A stretch of 60,872 bases of DNA from Roseburia hominis. Its GTDB lineage: Bacteria > Bacillota > Clostridia > Lachnospirales > Lachnospiraceae. Numbering within the stretch: the first letter of the stretch is position 1; every line of letters starts with the position of its first letter. Under the pieces are notes generated by a model. That model saw only the letters and a program-made list of their open reading frames with translations. It had not been told where the DNA came from and ran no database searches. Made by a program: the position numbers and the translations under genes. The stretch spans positions 1 through 60,872 of the forward strand of contig NZ_JADYUI010000014.1 in NCBI RefSeq assembly GCF_021531695.1, in the 5' to 3' direction. Shown one piece after another: positions 34,037-46,704 of this stretch.

Positions 34037-34765
34037 TCAAATCCTATCCAGTAATTCCGGTAATTCATGGATAGATGCAATAATATAATCCGCTTCATTT
34101 TCAAAATCTTCTTCTTCACTGACGCCACTTAAAACGCCAATTGCAATTCCTCCGTTTTGTTTTGCAAAGAGCATATCATTATAGGTATCTCCAACTACTG
34201 CGATTTCTTCCGGTTTCAACAAGAATTGATTTTGAAATTCTAAAAACATCTCTTTATCCGGTTTTGGTTTTCGTTTTCCATCGTCTGCTCCGATATAATC
34301 AAAAAATTGTTCTATTCCGATTGACTTTAAACAATTCTCTGCAGAAATTTTAGTGTCTGCCGTTGCCAGACCAATAATCAGATTTCTTGATTTTAAATTT
34401 TCCATCAATGCGTTCATATCTGTAAACAATTGAATGTTTGCTTCCCGGCTGGAAACACTTTGATTGAAAAATTCCTCTATCTGTTCTTTTGCCTTTGTTA
34501 CCGCAATATATATCTTTCTTTCTTCCAGCGCATCACAAATATCTTTTGCTATTTCACCATAAGACTTATATGCCAATGCGCCTTTTGGATCTATTTCTCC
34601 CTGATTCACACCGATTGTTTTTAGAAGATATTCTATCAGTTCCTGCGAAACCTGTATTTTATTCTTTTTTAGAAAAAATGGAATCACCTCTGTTGCCGCC
34701 TGAAGCCACAGAGAAAAAAAATCCACTAAAGTTCCATCTTTATCAAATAATATTCCTTTTACCAT
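34037..34765 (-). CDS. HAD family phosphatase
   Basis: 242-aa haloacid dehalogenase-type hydrolase. Motif I is Phe-Asp-Lys-Asp-Gly-Thr-Leu near residue 8, motif II Ala-Thr-Ala-Asp-Thr, motif III the Lys in Arg-Lys-Pro-Lys-Pro, motif IV Val-Val-Gly-Asp-Thr-Tyr-Asn-Asp. The helical cap between motifs I and II marks the phosphoglycolate phosphatase-like subgroup. It is enclosed in the importer operon, 1 bp after the PHP phosphoesterase gene, so a role in removing phosphate from an imported compound is a reasonable inference. Confidence 0.85.
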   Translation of the reverse strand: MVKGILFDKDGTLVDFFSLWLQAATEVIPFFLKKNKIQVSQELIEYLLKTIGVNQGEIDPKGALAYKSYGEIAKDICDALEERKIYIAVTKAKEQIEEFFNQSVSSREANIQLFTDMNALMENLKSRNLIIGLATADTKISAENCLKSIGIEQFFDYIGADDGKRKPKPDKEMFLEFQNQFLLKPEEIAVVGDTYNDMLFAKQNGGIAIGVLSGVSEEEDFENEADYIIASIHELPELLDRI

Positions 34766-34766
34766 G

Positions 34767-36269
34767 TCAGTTATCTTCCATTTTTGCCCATATTTCTTCT
34801 ACTGTTCTACATTCTGGATCACAATATCCACAATAAACCGGATTTACATATCCTAAAAATATTCCATCTTTCTTTCTTACTTCTAATCTGACCCAATTCC
34901 ACTCCTGCAAATTCATAACTACTTCTTCACAAATGTAATAATATCCTTCTTCTGAATGTGCCGTTATTTTCTGTTTTTCTCCGTTTTTTACCAGATAAAC
35001 TTCTGGTCTCTCTTTTAAATCAAATATCTTTGCTCCATAAATAAGTACAGCGTTTTCTTTTTCGGTAATTTCATCTCCCGGAAGATACTGTCTGCCATTT
35101 ATACTAATTTCAGGCTCAATCCGGCAAAACCGGGTAACGCACACATGTCTCTTTCTTACATTTTCCATAAGTGATCTTGGTGAAAGTTCTTCGCAATATA
35201 CAAAAGTTCCCGGATCTCCTGCAATGGAAGGCAAATCTGCTCCTGCATAACGTTCTTCTATCAAATTATGGCTGTCACTTCCACCAATGCCGCAAATTTT
35301 ATGTCCATCTTTCCAAAGCGCATCTAAAAATTGAATTGCCTTTTCATTTGACGGTGTCGCATCCTGATAAGTAGGATCATTGATAATTTCCACACACTGA
35401 AAATCATCGATTCTTGTCTTTTCATACAGCCATTTCCAAATGGTAAGGAACGGATGATTCAAACTGACAATCCACCCCTTTTGATTTGCCTCTTTTATGG
35501 TTTCTTCCACATATTCGTCTACCTTAGGTGTTCCATTTGTTTTTACAATATCCAAAAGCTTTTCCGGCATTTCCGTAATCCCAAATAAATTAAAATGCCC
35601 CTTATCTGTCGTAATTTCTATTCCCGGCAAAATACAAAGATCTGTTTCACACCATCCGGTATGCATCAGATTATGCTCTGTTGGAACATAAAAATTCATA
35701 TCCATGTTTTTTGCCTTTTCCATGGCATGTCTTACCGTTTCTTTTCCGTCAGACAATCTGGTATGCGTATGAAAATCTCCTTTATACCACTTTTCTTCTC
35801 TCTGATATACTTTATTCCAATCATATTTTTGAGGAGATATTTTAACTTGTCCTTCTTCTACCCAGATATGTTCTCCTATCGGTTCTGTTATCTCTGAGAT
35901 TTCATCCGTTATTACAACTTCAATGGTTGCTTCTTTTCCTTCCAGATTTTGCTTTATATATTCTTCAAATATTCCCAGACTGATTTTCCAGTTTCCTGCC
36001 AAAATCTTTCCCGGAACTCCACCAATTGTCGTATGCATTCCATCCAGCCCTACCGCCAGTTTCTGTTCCCCATAACCCAGTAACTTTTGAAGCCGAATTG
36101 CTCCTGTTTCATCCCACAAAAGAATAAAGCCCATATAACAACTATAACAACATTCTTCGGAACGTTTGATTTCAATATATAATGTTTCTAATTCATGAGG
36201 AATCGCGAAGGATTCCTCATGGATTTTTTCTGTTTCCTGATTAATTGCAAATTTAATTATCTTTTTCAT
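34767..36269 (-). CDS. PHP-domain phosphoesterase (CehA/McbA type)
   Basis: 500-aa predicted metal-dependent hydrolase without signal peptide. Residues 1-160 form a beta-rich accessory domain. The PHP domain follows with the metal motifs Asp-Phe-His-Thr-His-Thr-Arg, Thr-Glu-His-Asn, a central Gly-Ile-Glu-Ile-Thr, Leu-Asn-His-Pro-Phe and Ser-Asp-Ser-His-Asn. A C-terminal beta domain (about 400-490) ends the protein. Related enzymes act on phosphodiesters. It lies between the solute-binding protein gene (17 bp) and the HAD phosphatase gene, which fits stepwise dephosphorylation of an imported phosphodiester; this is an inference from context. Confidence 0.8.
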   Translation of the reverse strand: MKKIIKFAINQETEKIHEESFAIPHELETLYIEIKRSEECCYSCYMGFILLWDETGAIRLQKLLGYGEQKLAVGLDGMHTTIGGVPGKILAGNWKISLGIFEEYIKQNLEGKEATIEVVITDEISEITEPIGEHIWVEEGQVKISPQKYDWNKVYQREEKWYKGDFHTHTRLSDGKETVRHAMEKAKNMDMNFYVPTEHNLMHTGWCETDLCILPGIEITTDKGHFNLFGITEMPEKLLDIVKTNGTPKVDEYVEETIKEANQKGWIVSLNHPFLTIWKWLYEKTRIDDFQCVEIINDPTYQDATPSNEKAIQFLDALWKDGHKICGIGGSDSHNLIEERYAGADLPSIAGDPGTFVYCEELSPRSLMENVRKRHVCVTRFCRIEPEISINGRQYLPGDEITEKENAVLIYGAKIFDLKERPEVYLVKNGEKQKITAHSEEGYYYICEEVVMNLQEWNWVRLEVRKKDGIFLGYVNPVYCGYCDPECRTVEEIWAKMEDN

Positions 36270-36286
36270 AGTTCGTATCTTCTTGA

Positions 36287-37591
36287 TTATTTGTTTACAC
36301 TATCTAACGCTTCCTGCGCTGTTTTTTGTGCTTCATCTAAAGCCTCTTTCGCCGGAACATTTTCCAATTCCACCTTATCTGCCGCAATACTCAATGCATC
36401 AAAAATCTTACCTCCGGTCGGATCCGTCAAAGCCGGTGTACCATGTGCTGCCTGAGAAATCGGCACTAACGCCTGCGGATTTTCTTCGGTATATGCCTTA
36501 AAATCATCTACCTCCAAAGTGGACTGACGTACTGCTACATATCCGGTTGACATAGACCAGTTTGCCTGGTTTTCCGGTGAGGTAAAGAATTTCATGAATT
36601 CATATACGCCCTCTTTTTCCTCATCGCTTGAACCATCTAACATCACAAGCTGTAACGCATCTGCTGTCGGTGCGGAAGGATTGTCATTAAATCCCGGCTG
36701 CTCCATTGCTGCAACAAGACTAAAATCAAGATCTGCCTGATCTCCGGAAGAACCCGTATATCCACCTGCTTTATCCTGAAGCACATCATCGATAGTAGTA
36801 TACCAGTACTCCCAACCCTGTCCGCCGGAATTTACTTTCATAATCTTATCGTCATGAATCCACTGACGGAAGGATTCCCATACTTCTACCCATTCCTCTG
36901 AATTAATCATAACTGTTTTTCCATCTTCACTTAACAGAGATGCACCATTACTTAATGCCGCATCTACCAGATTAGGACTTCCCCACATTGGCTCCCAACC
37001 TACAAAAGAACCATCTGCGCTGGTCATGGTTTCTGCTGCTTTTGCCAAATCCTGCCACGTCTTGATTGAATCCGGATCAATTCCTGCATTTTCAAAAGCT
37101 GCTATATTGTAATACAGTACCTGGGTAGTTCCATACGCAGGCAGTGCAAAAACTTTTCCATTTTCGTCTACACCCTGATCATAGAATACACTTAAATAAT
37201 CATCCTTCTGAAAATCAGAATCTTCATCTATAAACTTGCTGATATCTGACACCAAATTTTTCTGAGAAAGATTTCTGGATTTATCTACATCCAAAAGTGC
37301 CATATCCGGTGCTTTTTTTCCGGCAATTCCTGCCTGAAGTTTTTCATAAGTTTCCGTATAATCTGCCTGGGTTGTTGTTACGATTTCATAGGTATCCTGA
37401 GACTCATTAAAATCATCCACGATACCTTGAAGCACATTTACTGCTGTTTTTCCACCGGAATACCAGAAATCAATCTGAATCTTTCCATCTGCTGTTTTTG
37501 TTACTTCCTTCGCAGCGCTGTTTCCACATCCGGTAAGCACTCCGGCAAGCATTGTCATTCCTAACAACATTGCTAATAATCTTTTTTTCAT
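36287..37591 (-). CDS. Solute-binding lipoprotein of an ABC importer
   Basis: 434-aa extracellular substrate receptor. A lipoprotein signal peptide with lipobox Leu-Thr-Gly-Cys (Cys at about residue 21) is followed by a type I carbohydrate-binding fold with Phe-Trp-Tyr-Ser, Asp-Phe-Asn-Glu-Ser, Pro-Asp-Met-Ala-Leu-Leu and many aromatic residues. The length and pattern match the UgpB/MalE class. The ATG at 37591 is chosen because AAGGAG lies seven bases upstream and the signal peptide starts there. It follows the second permease gene. Substrate unknown; the neighbouring phosphoesterase and phosphatase point to a phosphorylated compound. Confidence 0.9.
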   Translation of the reverse strand: MKKRLLAMLLGMTMLAGVLTGCGNSAAKEVTKTADGKIQIDFWYSGGKTAVNVLQGIVDDFNESQDTYEIVTTTQADYTETYEKLQAGIAGKKAPDMALLDVDKSRNLSQKNLVSDISKFIDEDSDFQKDDYLSVFYDQGVDENGKVFALPAYGTTQVLYYNIAAFENAGIDPDSIKTWQDLAKAAETMTSADGSFVGWEPMWGSPNLVDAALSNGASLLSEDGKTVMINSEEWVEVWESFRQWIHDDKIMKVNSGGQGWEYWYTTIDDVLQDKAGGYTGSSGDQADLDFSLVAAMEQPGFNDNPSAPTADALQLVMLDGSSDEEKEGVYEFMKFFTSPENQANWSMSTGYVAVRQSTLEVDDFKAYTEENPQALVPISQAAHGTPALTDPTGGKIFDALSIAADKVELENVPAKEALDEAQKTAQEALDSVNK

Positions 37592-37644
37592 GTTTTTTCT
37601 CCTTAATGTTTGTTTCTTTCTTGTTGTTATATATAAAGGGGGAT

Positions 37645-38481
37645 TTACCCCTTCATACCGGTATCTCCGCCAATTCCGTTGATAAACCATTTCTGGGTAA
37701 ATGCAAACAGAATCAGCAATGGTAATACAATCAACGTACTTCCAGCCATAACAAGAGGCCATTCCGTTCCATAGGCTCCTCCCTCAATGAAGAACTTTCG
37801 AAGTCCCTGTGACACTAACATTTTCTCATTAGAATCTGTAATCAAAGAAGGCCACATGTAGCTGTTATAACACGAGATAAAATTCATCAATCCAAAGGTA
37901 ATAAAAGAAGATTTTGTCATTGGGCATACAATCTGCCACAGAATTTTCCACTGGGATGCCCCGTCGATTCTTGCCGCTTCTATTACTCCCAACGGTACTT
38001 GCATAAACGCCTGACGAAGCAAGAAAATTCCAAAAATGCTGACACAGTTCGATATTATTAAACCTGTAAAAGTATTTAATAAATTTAAGTTAGCAAGAAT
38101 GATATAACTTGGAATATAGGTCGCCGCCGTCGGAAGCATATAAGTTCCCATAATAATAGCAAACAACACTTTTCTTCCCTTGAATTTCATAAATACGATG
38201 GCATAGGCAATCATTGCTGCTGTCACAATTTGAATTGCAAGGGTAATAACCGAAACAAACAGACTGTTCCACACATATTTCAATAATGGAGAATGAAAAA
38301 TTACTTCATAAAAATTGTTCCACTGAAACTCTGCCGGAAAAAACTTTGATACATCCATAATCTCTGCTTTCGTTTTTAAAGCACTCACTATCATCCAGAA
38401 AAAGGGAAATGCCGTAAACACACTGAATATGAGAAGCAAAAATGCTTTCCCGGTCTTTGCTAATCCTGTTTTTATCTTCAT
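37645..38481 (-). CDS. ABC importer permease, UgpE/MalG type
   Basis: 278-aa membrane permease with six hydrophobic helices. The ATPase-contact loop Glu-Ala-Ala-Arg-Ile-Asp-Gly-Ala-Ser-x-x-x-Ile-Leu-Trp is near residue 180, and the N-terminus carries the cytoplasmic basic start. The sequence around Ser-Tyr-Asn/Tyr-Met-Trp-Pro-Ser-Leu-Ile in the fifth helix is typical of UgpE-like proteins. It forms the channel with the permease encoded by the gene 18 bp upstream. Confidence 0.9.
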   Translation of the reverse strand: MKIKTGLAKTGKAFLLLIFSVFTAFPFFWMIVSALKTKAEIMDVSKFFPAEFQWNNFYEVIFHSPLLKYVWNSLFVSVITLAIQIVTAAMIAYAIVFMKFKGRKVLFAIIMGTYMLPTAATYIPSYIILANLNLLNTFTGLIISNCVSIFGIFLLRQAFMQVPLGVIEAARIDGASQWKILWQIVCPMTKSSFITFGLMNFISCYNSYMWPSLITDSNEKMLVSQGLRKFFIEGGAYGTEWPLVMAGSTLIVLPLLILFAFTQKWFINGIGGDTGMKG

Positions 38482-38499
38482 TCTTTTACTTCCTCTCTT

Positions 38500-39375
38500 T
38501 TAATAATGCACCCACTTTTTGGAACCGGTGAACTGAATCACAGACAACAATACGGTAATCCCTATCAATATAATTGCTACTGCCGTTGCCTGCCCCATGT
38601 TAAATTCTTCAAACCCAAGCTGGTAGTACATATAAAGTAATGTTCTGGTGCTTCCGGAAGGTCCGCCCTGCGTCAATATCTGAATCTGGTCATATGCCTG
38701 AAGAGAATTGACCATTGTAATAATCATCAGGAAAAAAGTCGTAGGAGAAATACTCGGTATTGTCACATCACGAAATCTCTGCCAACTCTTTGCTCCGTCC
38801 ATTCCACTTGCCTCATAAAGTTCTTTTGGCACTTTTTCCAAGGCGGATAAATAAAATATCATAGCATATCCAAGACTTTTCCAAACCGTTACAATAATAA
38901 CGGAAAGCATTGCCGTTTGAGAGCTTTTAATCCATTGAAGTCCCGGCAGCCCAAAGAAATTTAAGATTACATTGGCAATACCGGAATCCGGCTCAAAAAT
39001 CCAGGTCCACACGATAGAAACAGCAACGGTTGGTGTAATCCATGGTGAAAAAAGGATGAACTTAAGAATACCGCTTCCTTTAAACGATTTTTGCAATAAT
39101 AATGCCAACAATAATCCAAGTACAATCGTCGGAACCAATGTTCCCACAGTAAAAACTAACGTGTTCCAAAGCGCATCATAAAAGCGTTGATCTCTAAATA
39201 ATGCCTTAAAGTTATCAAAAAATACGAAATGATAAGTCGGAGACATATAATCCCAATCCGTAAAACTAATATAGATTGACTTTAAAATGGGATAAATCCA
39301 AAATGTAATTAACGGTATTAATGCAGGTATCACAAATAACCATGCGCTGTTTATTTTCTTTAATTTTAATTTCAT
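38500..39375 (-). CDS. ABC importer permease, UgpA/MalF type
   Basis: 291-aa membrane permease with six helices. The contact loop reads Glu-Ala-Ser-Gly-Met-Asp-Gly-Ala-Lys-Ser-Trp near residue 190. The last helix and tail (Ile-Gln-Phe-Thr-Gly-Ser-Lys-Lys-Trp-Val-His-Tyr) resemble UgpA. It pairs with the UgpE-like permease just downstream and lies 9 bp after the MATE gene. Confidence 0.9.
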   Translation of the reverse strand: MKLKLKKINSAWLFVIPALIPLITFWIYPILKSIYISFTDWDYMSPTYHFVFFDNFKALFRDQRFYDALWNTLVFTVGTLVPTIVLGLLLALLLQKSFKGSGILKFILFSPWITPTVAVSIVWTWIFEPDSGIANVILNFFGLPGLQWIKSSQTAMLSVIIVTVWKSLGYAMIFYLSALEKVPKELYEASGMDGAKSWQRFRDVTIPSISPTTFFLMIITMVNSLQAYDQIQILTQGGPSGSTRTLLYMYYQLGFEEFNMGQATAVAIILIGITVLLSVIQFTGSKKWVHY

Positions 39376-39384
39376 TTTTCTCTT

Positions 39385-40668
39385 CTATCCTTCTTTCGTT
39401 TTTCTGGTAATAACATTCATAAATTTATAAATAAAAATCATACATGCTGCCGTTACCGGGAAAGCAAGCCATACCCCATTTAGTCCTTTAAAATATGGCA
39501 ATACATATAGCAAAATCGGGGTTACAAAAAGACTTTCACTAAAAGTAAGCAAAACTGCCTTTTTTGTTTGCATAATAGCATTCAGATATGTTGCATTAAA
39601 CTTTACAAATCCTATTATGATAAAAGCTACTGCACTGATTTTCATTCCTGTCCCAAAATAATTTAATGCCTCACCGGATAGGCCAAACCATCTGCCGATA
39701 TAAGGAGTTAACCCTATTGTTACACACATCGCTGTCACTCCTATGCATCCGATGAGCACATATGCTATTTTTTGAATCTGCATCACTTCCCTTTGTCTTC
39801 TTGCACCATGGTAATAACTAATTAATGGCTGGGTTCCATCCCCCACCCCCGCAAGCATATATTGAACCGGAAATGTGATATAGGATATCACCGCATAAGT
39901 TGCCACCGCTGCCTCTCCTCCATAAGAAAGACACTGCCAATTAGTAAAAATCAATGTAACCGAGGGTGCAATTGATGTCCCAAAAACTGTAATTCCTGTT
40001 TTTATCGTCTGATAGGATACTTTTTTCTCTAAATACAATTTTATCTTTTGTTTTCTCCGCAAAAGAACTATTCCGATGCAAGCCACAATTCCTTGCGCCG
40101 CTACCGTTCCATAGGCAGCTCCTCTAATCCCAAGCCCTTTCTCGAACAATAGATAATAATTAATTCCGACATTTGCCATCAATCCGGTAATCATACTTGC
40201 CATGGCAGCCATTGCCATATCCAGATTCCTCAAAACAGGAAGCATACCATTTCCCATTATTTGAAAAACACTGCCCCAAATAATAATCTGACTATACTTT
40301 TTTGCTTCCTGATATACCGCATTCTGTGCTCCTAAAAACTTTAAAATCCCTGTATAACATCCCAAAAGGAAAACTGTAATCACTACGCCTGACACAGCCA
40401 ACAACGTAACTGTATTATTGGTAATTTGTTCACCTTCTTTTTGTTTTCCTTGTCCTCTAAAATGAGCAACCAGAACGCTTCCTCCGGCACCAAGACCTGC
40501 ACCGAGTGCTGTAATAACTGCTGTAATCGGCCATGCAATATTGATTGCCGCTAACCCGGTATCTCCGGTTGCCTTTCCGATAAACAGACCATCCACCACA
40601 CTATACATTCCGGATAAAGTTAAAGAAACAATTGTCGGCAGGGAATCTTTTAAAATTTTCTTCAGCAT
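39385..40668 (-). CDS. MATE family efflux transporter, first gene of the importer operon
   Basis: 427-aa polytopic protein with about 12 helices in two similar halves. The N-terminal Leu-Pro-Thr-Ile-Val-Ser-Leu-Thr segment followed by Val-Asp-Gly-Leu-Phe-Ile-Gly and the later Gly-Asp-Gly-Thr-Gln-Pro-Leu-Ile-Ser-Tyr-Tyr are family landmarks of MATE (NorM/DinF-like) sodium- or proton-driven exporters. It is read from the promoter at 40707-40735 and is only 9 bp before the permease gene, so it is co-transcribed with an importer, an uncommon pairing. Substrate unknown. Confidence 0.88.
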   Translation of the reverse strand: MLKKILKDSLPTIVSLTLSGMYSVVDGLFIGKATGDTGLAAINIAWPITAVITALGAGLGAGGSVLVAHFRGQGKQKEGEQITNNTVTLLAVSGVVITVFLLGCYTGILKFLGAQNAVYQEAKKYSQIIIWGSVFQIMGNGMLPVLRNLDMAMAAMASMITGLMANVGINYYLLFEKGLGIRGAAYGTVAAQGIVACIGIVLLRRKQKIKLYLEKKVSYQTIKTGITVFGTSIAPSVTLIFTNWQCLSYGGEAAVATYAVISYITFPVQYMLAGVGDGTQPLISYYHGARRQREVMQIQKIAYVLIGCIGVTAMCVTIGLTPYIGRWFGLSGEALNYFGTGMKISAVAFIIIGFVKFNATYLNAIMQTKKAVLLTFSESLFVTPILLYVLPYFKGLNGVWLAFPVTAACMIFIYKFMNVITRKTKEG

Positions 40669-40706
40669 GAATATCCCTTTCTGTCCCTGTTGTTTTCACG
40701 CATTGC

Positions 40707-40735
40707 ATCATAGCACTCTTTTTTTTCTCTAACAA
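40707..40735 (-). promoter_or_regulatory. Promoter of the MATE/ABC importer operon
   Basis: Minus strand: -35 TTGTTA (40730-40735), 17-bp spacer, -10 TATGAT (40707-40712). The start codon of the MATE gene is 39 bases downstream of the -10. Confidence 0.6.
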
Positions 40736-40762
40736 TCAAATCTAAGTAAAATTTAAGTAAAC

Positions 40763-40808
40763 AAAAAAACAGGAAAATCGAAGCGTTGCTCCGTTTTTCC
40801 TGTTTTTT
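40763..40808 (-). terminator. Terminator of the rpiR-type regulator gene
   Basis: Long stem of about 18 bp with two mismatches; the arms AAACAGGAAAA and TTTTTCCTGTTT flank a GC-rich upper stem. On the minus strand it ends in seven T. It separates the regulator from the MATE operon, so the regulator has its own transcript. Confidence 0.85.
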
Positions 40809-40825
40809 AACAAGTTTGATCTTAA

Positions 40826-41701
40826 TCATTTTATTTGTTTTGCGCGTTCTGAAATATCTTCTTCAAACTCCTTTGTAGACTTATTAAGTTGCTCACTAAA
40901 TCTTTCCATATCACTTTCCATAATGGCTGCACAAAGAGTATCCACAAACGCCATCTGTGAAATCCGAGATGCAATCCATCTGCTAACCTTGTGTACATAA
41001 ATCGTAGGTGTTACAAAAACATAATCTGCACATTCTGCCAATGTGGATTCTGCATCCCCTGTCACTGCTATCGTAACTGCCCCACACTGTTTTGCTGCCT
41101 TCAATGCTTCAATAACCGCTATTGTCTCGCCCGAAATAGAAAAACTCACTGCTACATCCTTTTCTCCCAAATGCCCAGCACTGATTTTTTGAAAAAACAA
41201 ATCTGAATAATTTCTACTGGTAAGCCCTAAATGCAACAATCTTCCGGAAAGCTCCGATGCCGCATTCGCGGAATTATCTGTTCCATAAACATCTATAATT
41301 TTTGCCTTTTTTATAATTTTCACTACCTGATTTAACTGGTTCATATCTAAATGCTCTGCCATATCTGCTATCATCTGAATATCATCCCGAATAACCTGAA
41401 ATACACTGCTTTCTTTCATACCTGCCCGGTTTCGTTGAAAACTTTCCGTTAATTTCCAATCCGTCCCTTTTTCATCCTGCCCTCTGTTTTTCCAAACTTC
41501 ATGCTGAAAAGAAGTCCAACTATTATATCCACATTTTTCAAGCATTCGTAAAACAGTGGGCTGACCTACTCCTGCTCCCTTTGCACATTCACGGATGGTC
41601 ATTGTTCCTGCTTGTTTCTCCTGCTGTAATAAATAATCTACTACTTGTTTCTGTCTTTTACTTAACTTAGGATAATTTACTTTTAATTCAACCTTCCACA
41701 T
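40826..41701 (-). CDS. MurR/RpiR family transcriptional regulator
   Basis: 291-aa regulator. An N-terminal helix-turn-helix (about residues 1-80, with Arg-Gln-Lys-Gln-Val-Val-Asp-Tyr-Leu and Gly-Val-Gly-Gln-Pro-Thr-Val-Leu-Arg) is followed by a SIS sugar-phosphate-binding domain (about 120-260) with Tyr-Gly-Thr-Asp-Asn-Ser-Ala and Ser-Phe-Ser-Ile-Ser-Gly-Glu-Thr. ATG 41701 is chosen because AGGGGC precedes it at a proper distance; the length then fits the family. It probably controls the adjacent importer operon in response to a phosphorylated compound; this fits the phosphoesterase and phosphatase found there. Confidence 0.88.
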   Translation of the reverse strand: MWKVELKVNYPKLSKRQKQVVDYLLQQEKQAGTMTIRECAKGAGVGQPTVLRMLEKCGYNSWTSFQHEVWKNRGQDEKGTDWKLTESFQRNRAGMKESSVFQVIRDDIQMIADMAEHLDMNQLNQVVKIIKKAKIIDVYGTDNSANAASELSGRLLHLGLTSRNYSDLFFQKISAGHLGEKDVAVSFSISGETIAVIEALKAAKQCGAVTIAVTGDAESTLAECADYVFVTPTIYVHKVSRWIASRISQMAFVDTLCAAIMESDMERFSEQLNKSTKEFEEDISERAKQIK

Positions 41702-41747
41702 AATTTCGCCCCTAAAATTCGTAGCATTGCTTCGTTTTTTCTTTTTT

Positions 41748-41776
41748 ATTATAGCAAAAGATATTTTACAAAACAA
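41748..41776 (-). promoter_or_regulatory. Promoter of the rpiR-type gene
   Basis: Minus strand: -35 TTGTTT (41771-41776), 17-bp spacer, -10 TATAAT (41748-41753), 47 bases before the start codon. Confidence 0.6.
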
Positions 41777-41844
41777 TTTTTAATCTAAAATTAATGACAG
41801 GCTAATTTAATTATTTGATTACACCCCTATGCATAAACTATGCA

Positions 41845-41877
41845 AAACGCCCCTACGATTCCATCGTAGAGGCGTTT
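41845..41877 (-). terminator. Terminator of the atp operon
   Basis: 15-bp stem with one wobble position (41845-41859 with 41863-41877), 3-base loop, then TTTT on the minus strand. It lies 15 bp after the atpC stop codon. A second small hairpin (TGCATA/TATGCA) follows at 41830-41844. Confidence 0.8.
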
Positions 41878-41891
41878 GCTCAATATCTGTC

Positions 41892-42296
41892 TTAACTTTT
41901 AATATCAATTCGAACCAGTGCACGGCGAAGTGCCAGTTCTGCTCTCGCAACATCAAGATTTGCGGATTTATTTGAAAGACGTTCCTCGGCACGCTCTTTT
42001 GCGGCTTCGGCACGCGCTAAATCAATTTCATCCGGCCATTCGGCAACTTCAGCAAGAAGTGTTACTTTCTCACCTAAAATCTCCGCAAATCCGGCATGTA
42101 CTGCTGCTGTCTTCTTTTCATCACCATTTGTAATGGTAACAATACCCGGTGCTAACACCGTAGTAAGCGGAATGTGATGCTTATATACACCAATTTCACC
42201 ATTTACGGTATTAAACTCAATCATTGTCGCATCACCGGTATAAAACACACGATCCGGTGTAATAATTTCTACTTGAAAGATTTTTTCATCTGCCAT
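41892..42296 (-). CDS. atpC: ATP synthase F1 epsilon subunit
   Basis: 134-aa subunit of the central stalk. The N-terminal beta sandwich (Phe-Gln-Val-Glu-Ile-Ile-Thr-Pro-Asp-Arg-Val-Phe-Tyr; Gly-Glu-Ile-Gly-Val-Tyr-Lys-His-His) and the C-terminal helical hairpin (Arg-Ala-Glu-Ala-Ala-Lys-Glu-Arg-Ala-Glu-Glu-Arg-Leu) are both present. Last gene of the operon, 11 bp after atpD. Confidence 0.95.
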   Translation of the reverse strand: MADEKIFQVEIITPDRVFYTGDATMIEFNTVNGEIGVYKHHIPLTTVLAPGIVTITNGDEKKTAAVHAGFAEILGEKVTLLAEVAEWPDEIDLARAEAAKERAEERLSNKSANLDVARAELALRRALVRIDIKS

Positions 42297-42307
42297 AGCG
42301 TCACCCC

Positions 42308-43708
<1,401 letters not shown>

Positions 43709-43744
43709 TCACTCCTTGTCTTTTTATTTTTATTCCCCACTTTA

Positions 43745-44602
43745 TTACGATAATGCTTCCGCACCCGCAATAATTTCCGTTAATTCCTGGGTAATCGAAC
43801 CCTGACGGGCTCTGTTGTATTTTAATGTTAAATCATCTATCATTTCTTCTGCATTGCTCGTCGCAGAATCCATCGCCTGCATTCTTGCACCATTTTCACT
43901 GGCAACTGCTTCTACCAATGCACCATAAAATAAACTGGTCACATATTTCGGGATAATCATATCAAGCGCTTCTTCTTCATTCGGTTCATAATTCATAAGT
44001 ACATTGTCCGGCTCCTTTGTCTCTTCCTTCTCATTAAATTCAACCGGAAGTAACTTCATAAGCTTTGGTTCATGTACCACCGTATTTTTAAAATGGGTAT
44101 ATGCCAGATAAATCTCTCCAACTTCACCCGAAGTAAAATCCGAAAGCACCTGCTTACAGATTGCAGAAGCATCCGCATAAGTCGGCGCCTCTATTACCTC
44201 TGAGGCATCCATTTTCACTTCATAACCATGACGTTCCAACACTTCACGTCCTTTATTTCCTATGGTATAAAGAACAATATCTTCCTTTGGAATGTCGCTG
44301 CCGGTAATCAGCTTTATAACGTTTGAATTGTATCCTCCGGCAAGTCCTCGATTTGAAGTAATCACCACGATTGCTTTCTTTTTTGATTCTCCCGCCTTTA
44401 AATACGGATGATTGATTGTTCCCGATTTTGCCATCATAGAAGTTACCGTATGATACATATAATTAAAATACGGATTTACCTCTTCTGCCCGGCCTTTCGC
44501 TTTTTGCAGTTTTACGGTAGAAACAAGCTTCATGGCTTTGGTAATCTGCTGTGTGCTTTGTATACTTCCTTTTCTTCGCTTAATATCTCTCATGGAAGCC
44601 AT
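43745..44602 (-). CDS. atpG: ATP synthase F1 gamma subunit
   Basis: 285-aa rotor shaft subunit. Start Met-Ala-Ser-Met-Arg-Asp-Ile-Lys-Arg-Arg, the helix with Gln-Ile-Thr-Lys-Ala-Met-Lys-Leu-Val-Ser, the central Ser-Asn-Arg-Gly-Leu-Ala-Gly-Gly-Tyr-Asn and the C-terminal helix ending Gln-Glu-Leu-Thr-Glu-Ile-Ile-Ala-Gly-Ala match the family. It sits between atpA and atpD. Confidence 0.96.
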   Translation of the reverse strand: MASMRDIKRRKGSIQSTQQITKAMKLVSTVKLQKAKGRAEEVNPYFNYMYHTVTSMMAKSGTINHPYLKAGESKKKAIVVITSNRGLAGGYNSNVIKLITGSDIPKEDIVLYTIGNKGREVLERHGYEVKMDASEVIEAPTYADASAICKQVLSDFTSGEVGEIYLAYTHFKNTVVHEPKLMKLLPVEFNEKEETKEPDNVLMNYEPNEEEALDMIIPKYVTSLFYGALVEAVASENGARMQAMDSATSNAEEMIDDLTLKYNRARQGSITQELTEIIAGAEALS

Positions 44603-44635
44603 TATTTATCACCGCCTTTGCTTCTTTTCTACACG

Positions 44636-46691
<2,056 letters not shown>

Positions 46692-46704
<13 letters not shown>

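Noticed and set aside
40669-40762. Riboswitch in the leader of the MATE operon
   Set aside because: The leader after the promoter is too short and shows no aptamer-like structure.
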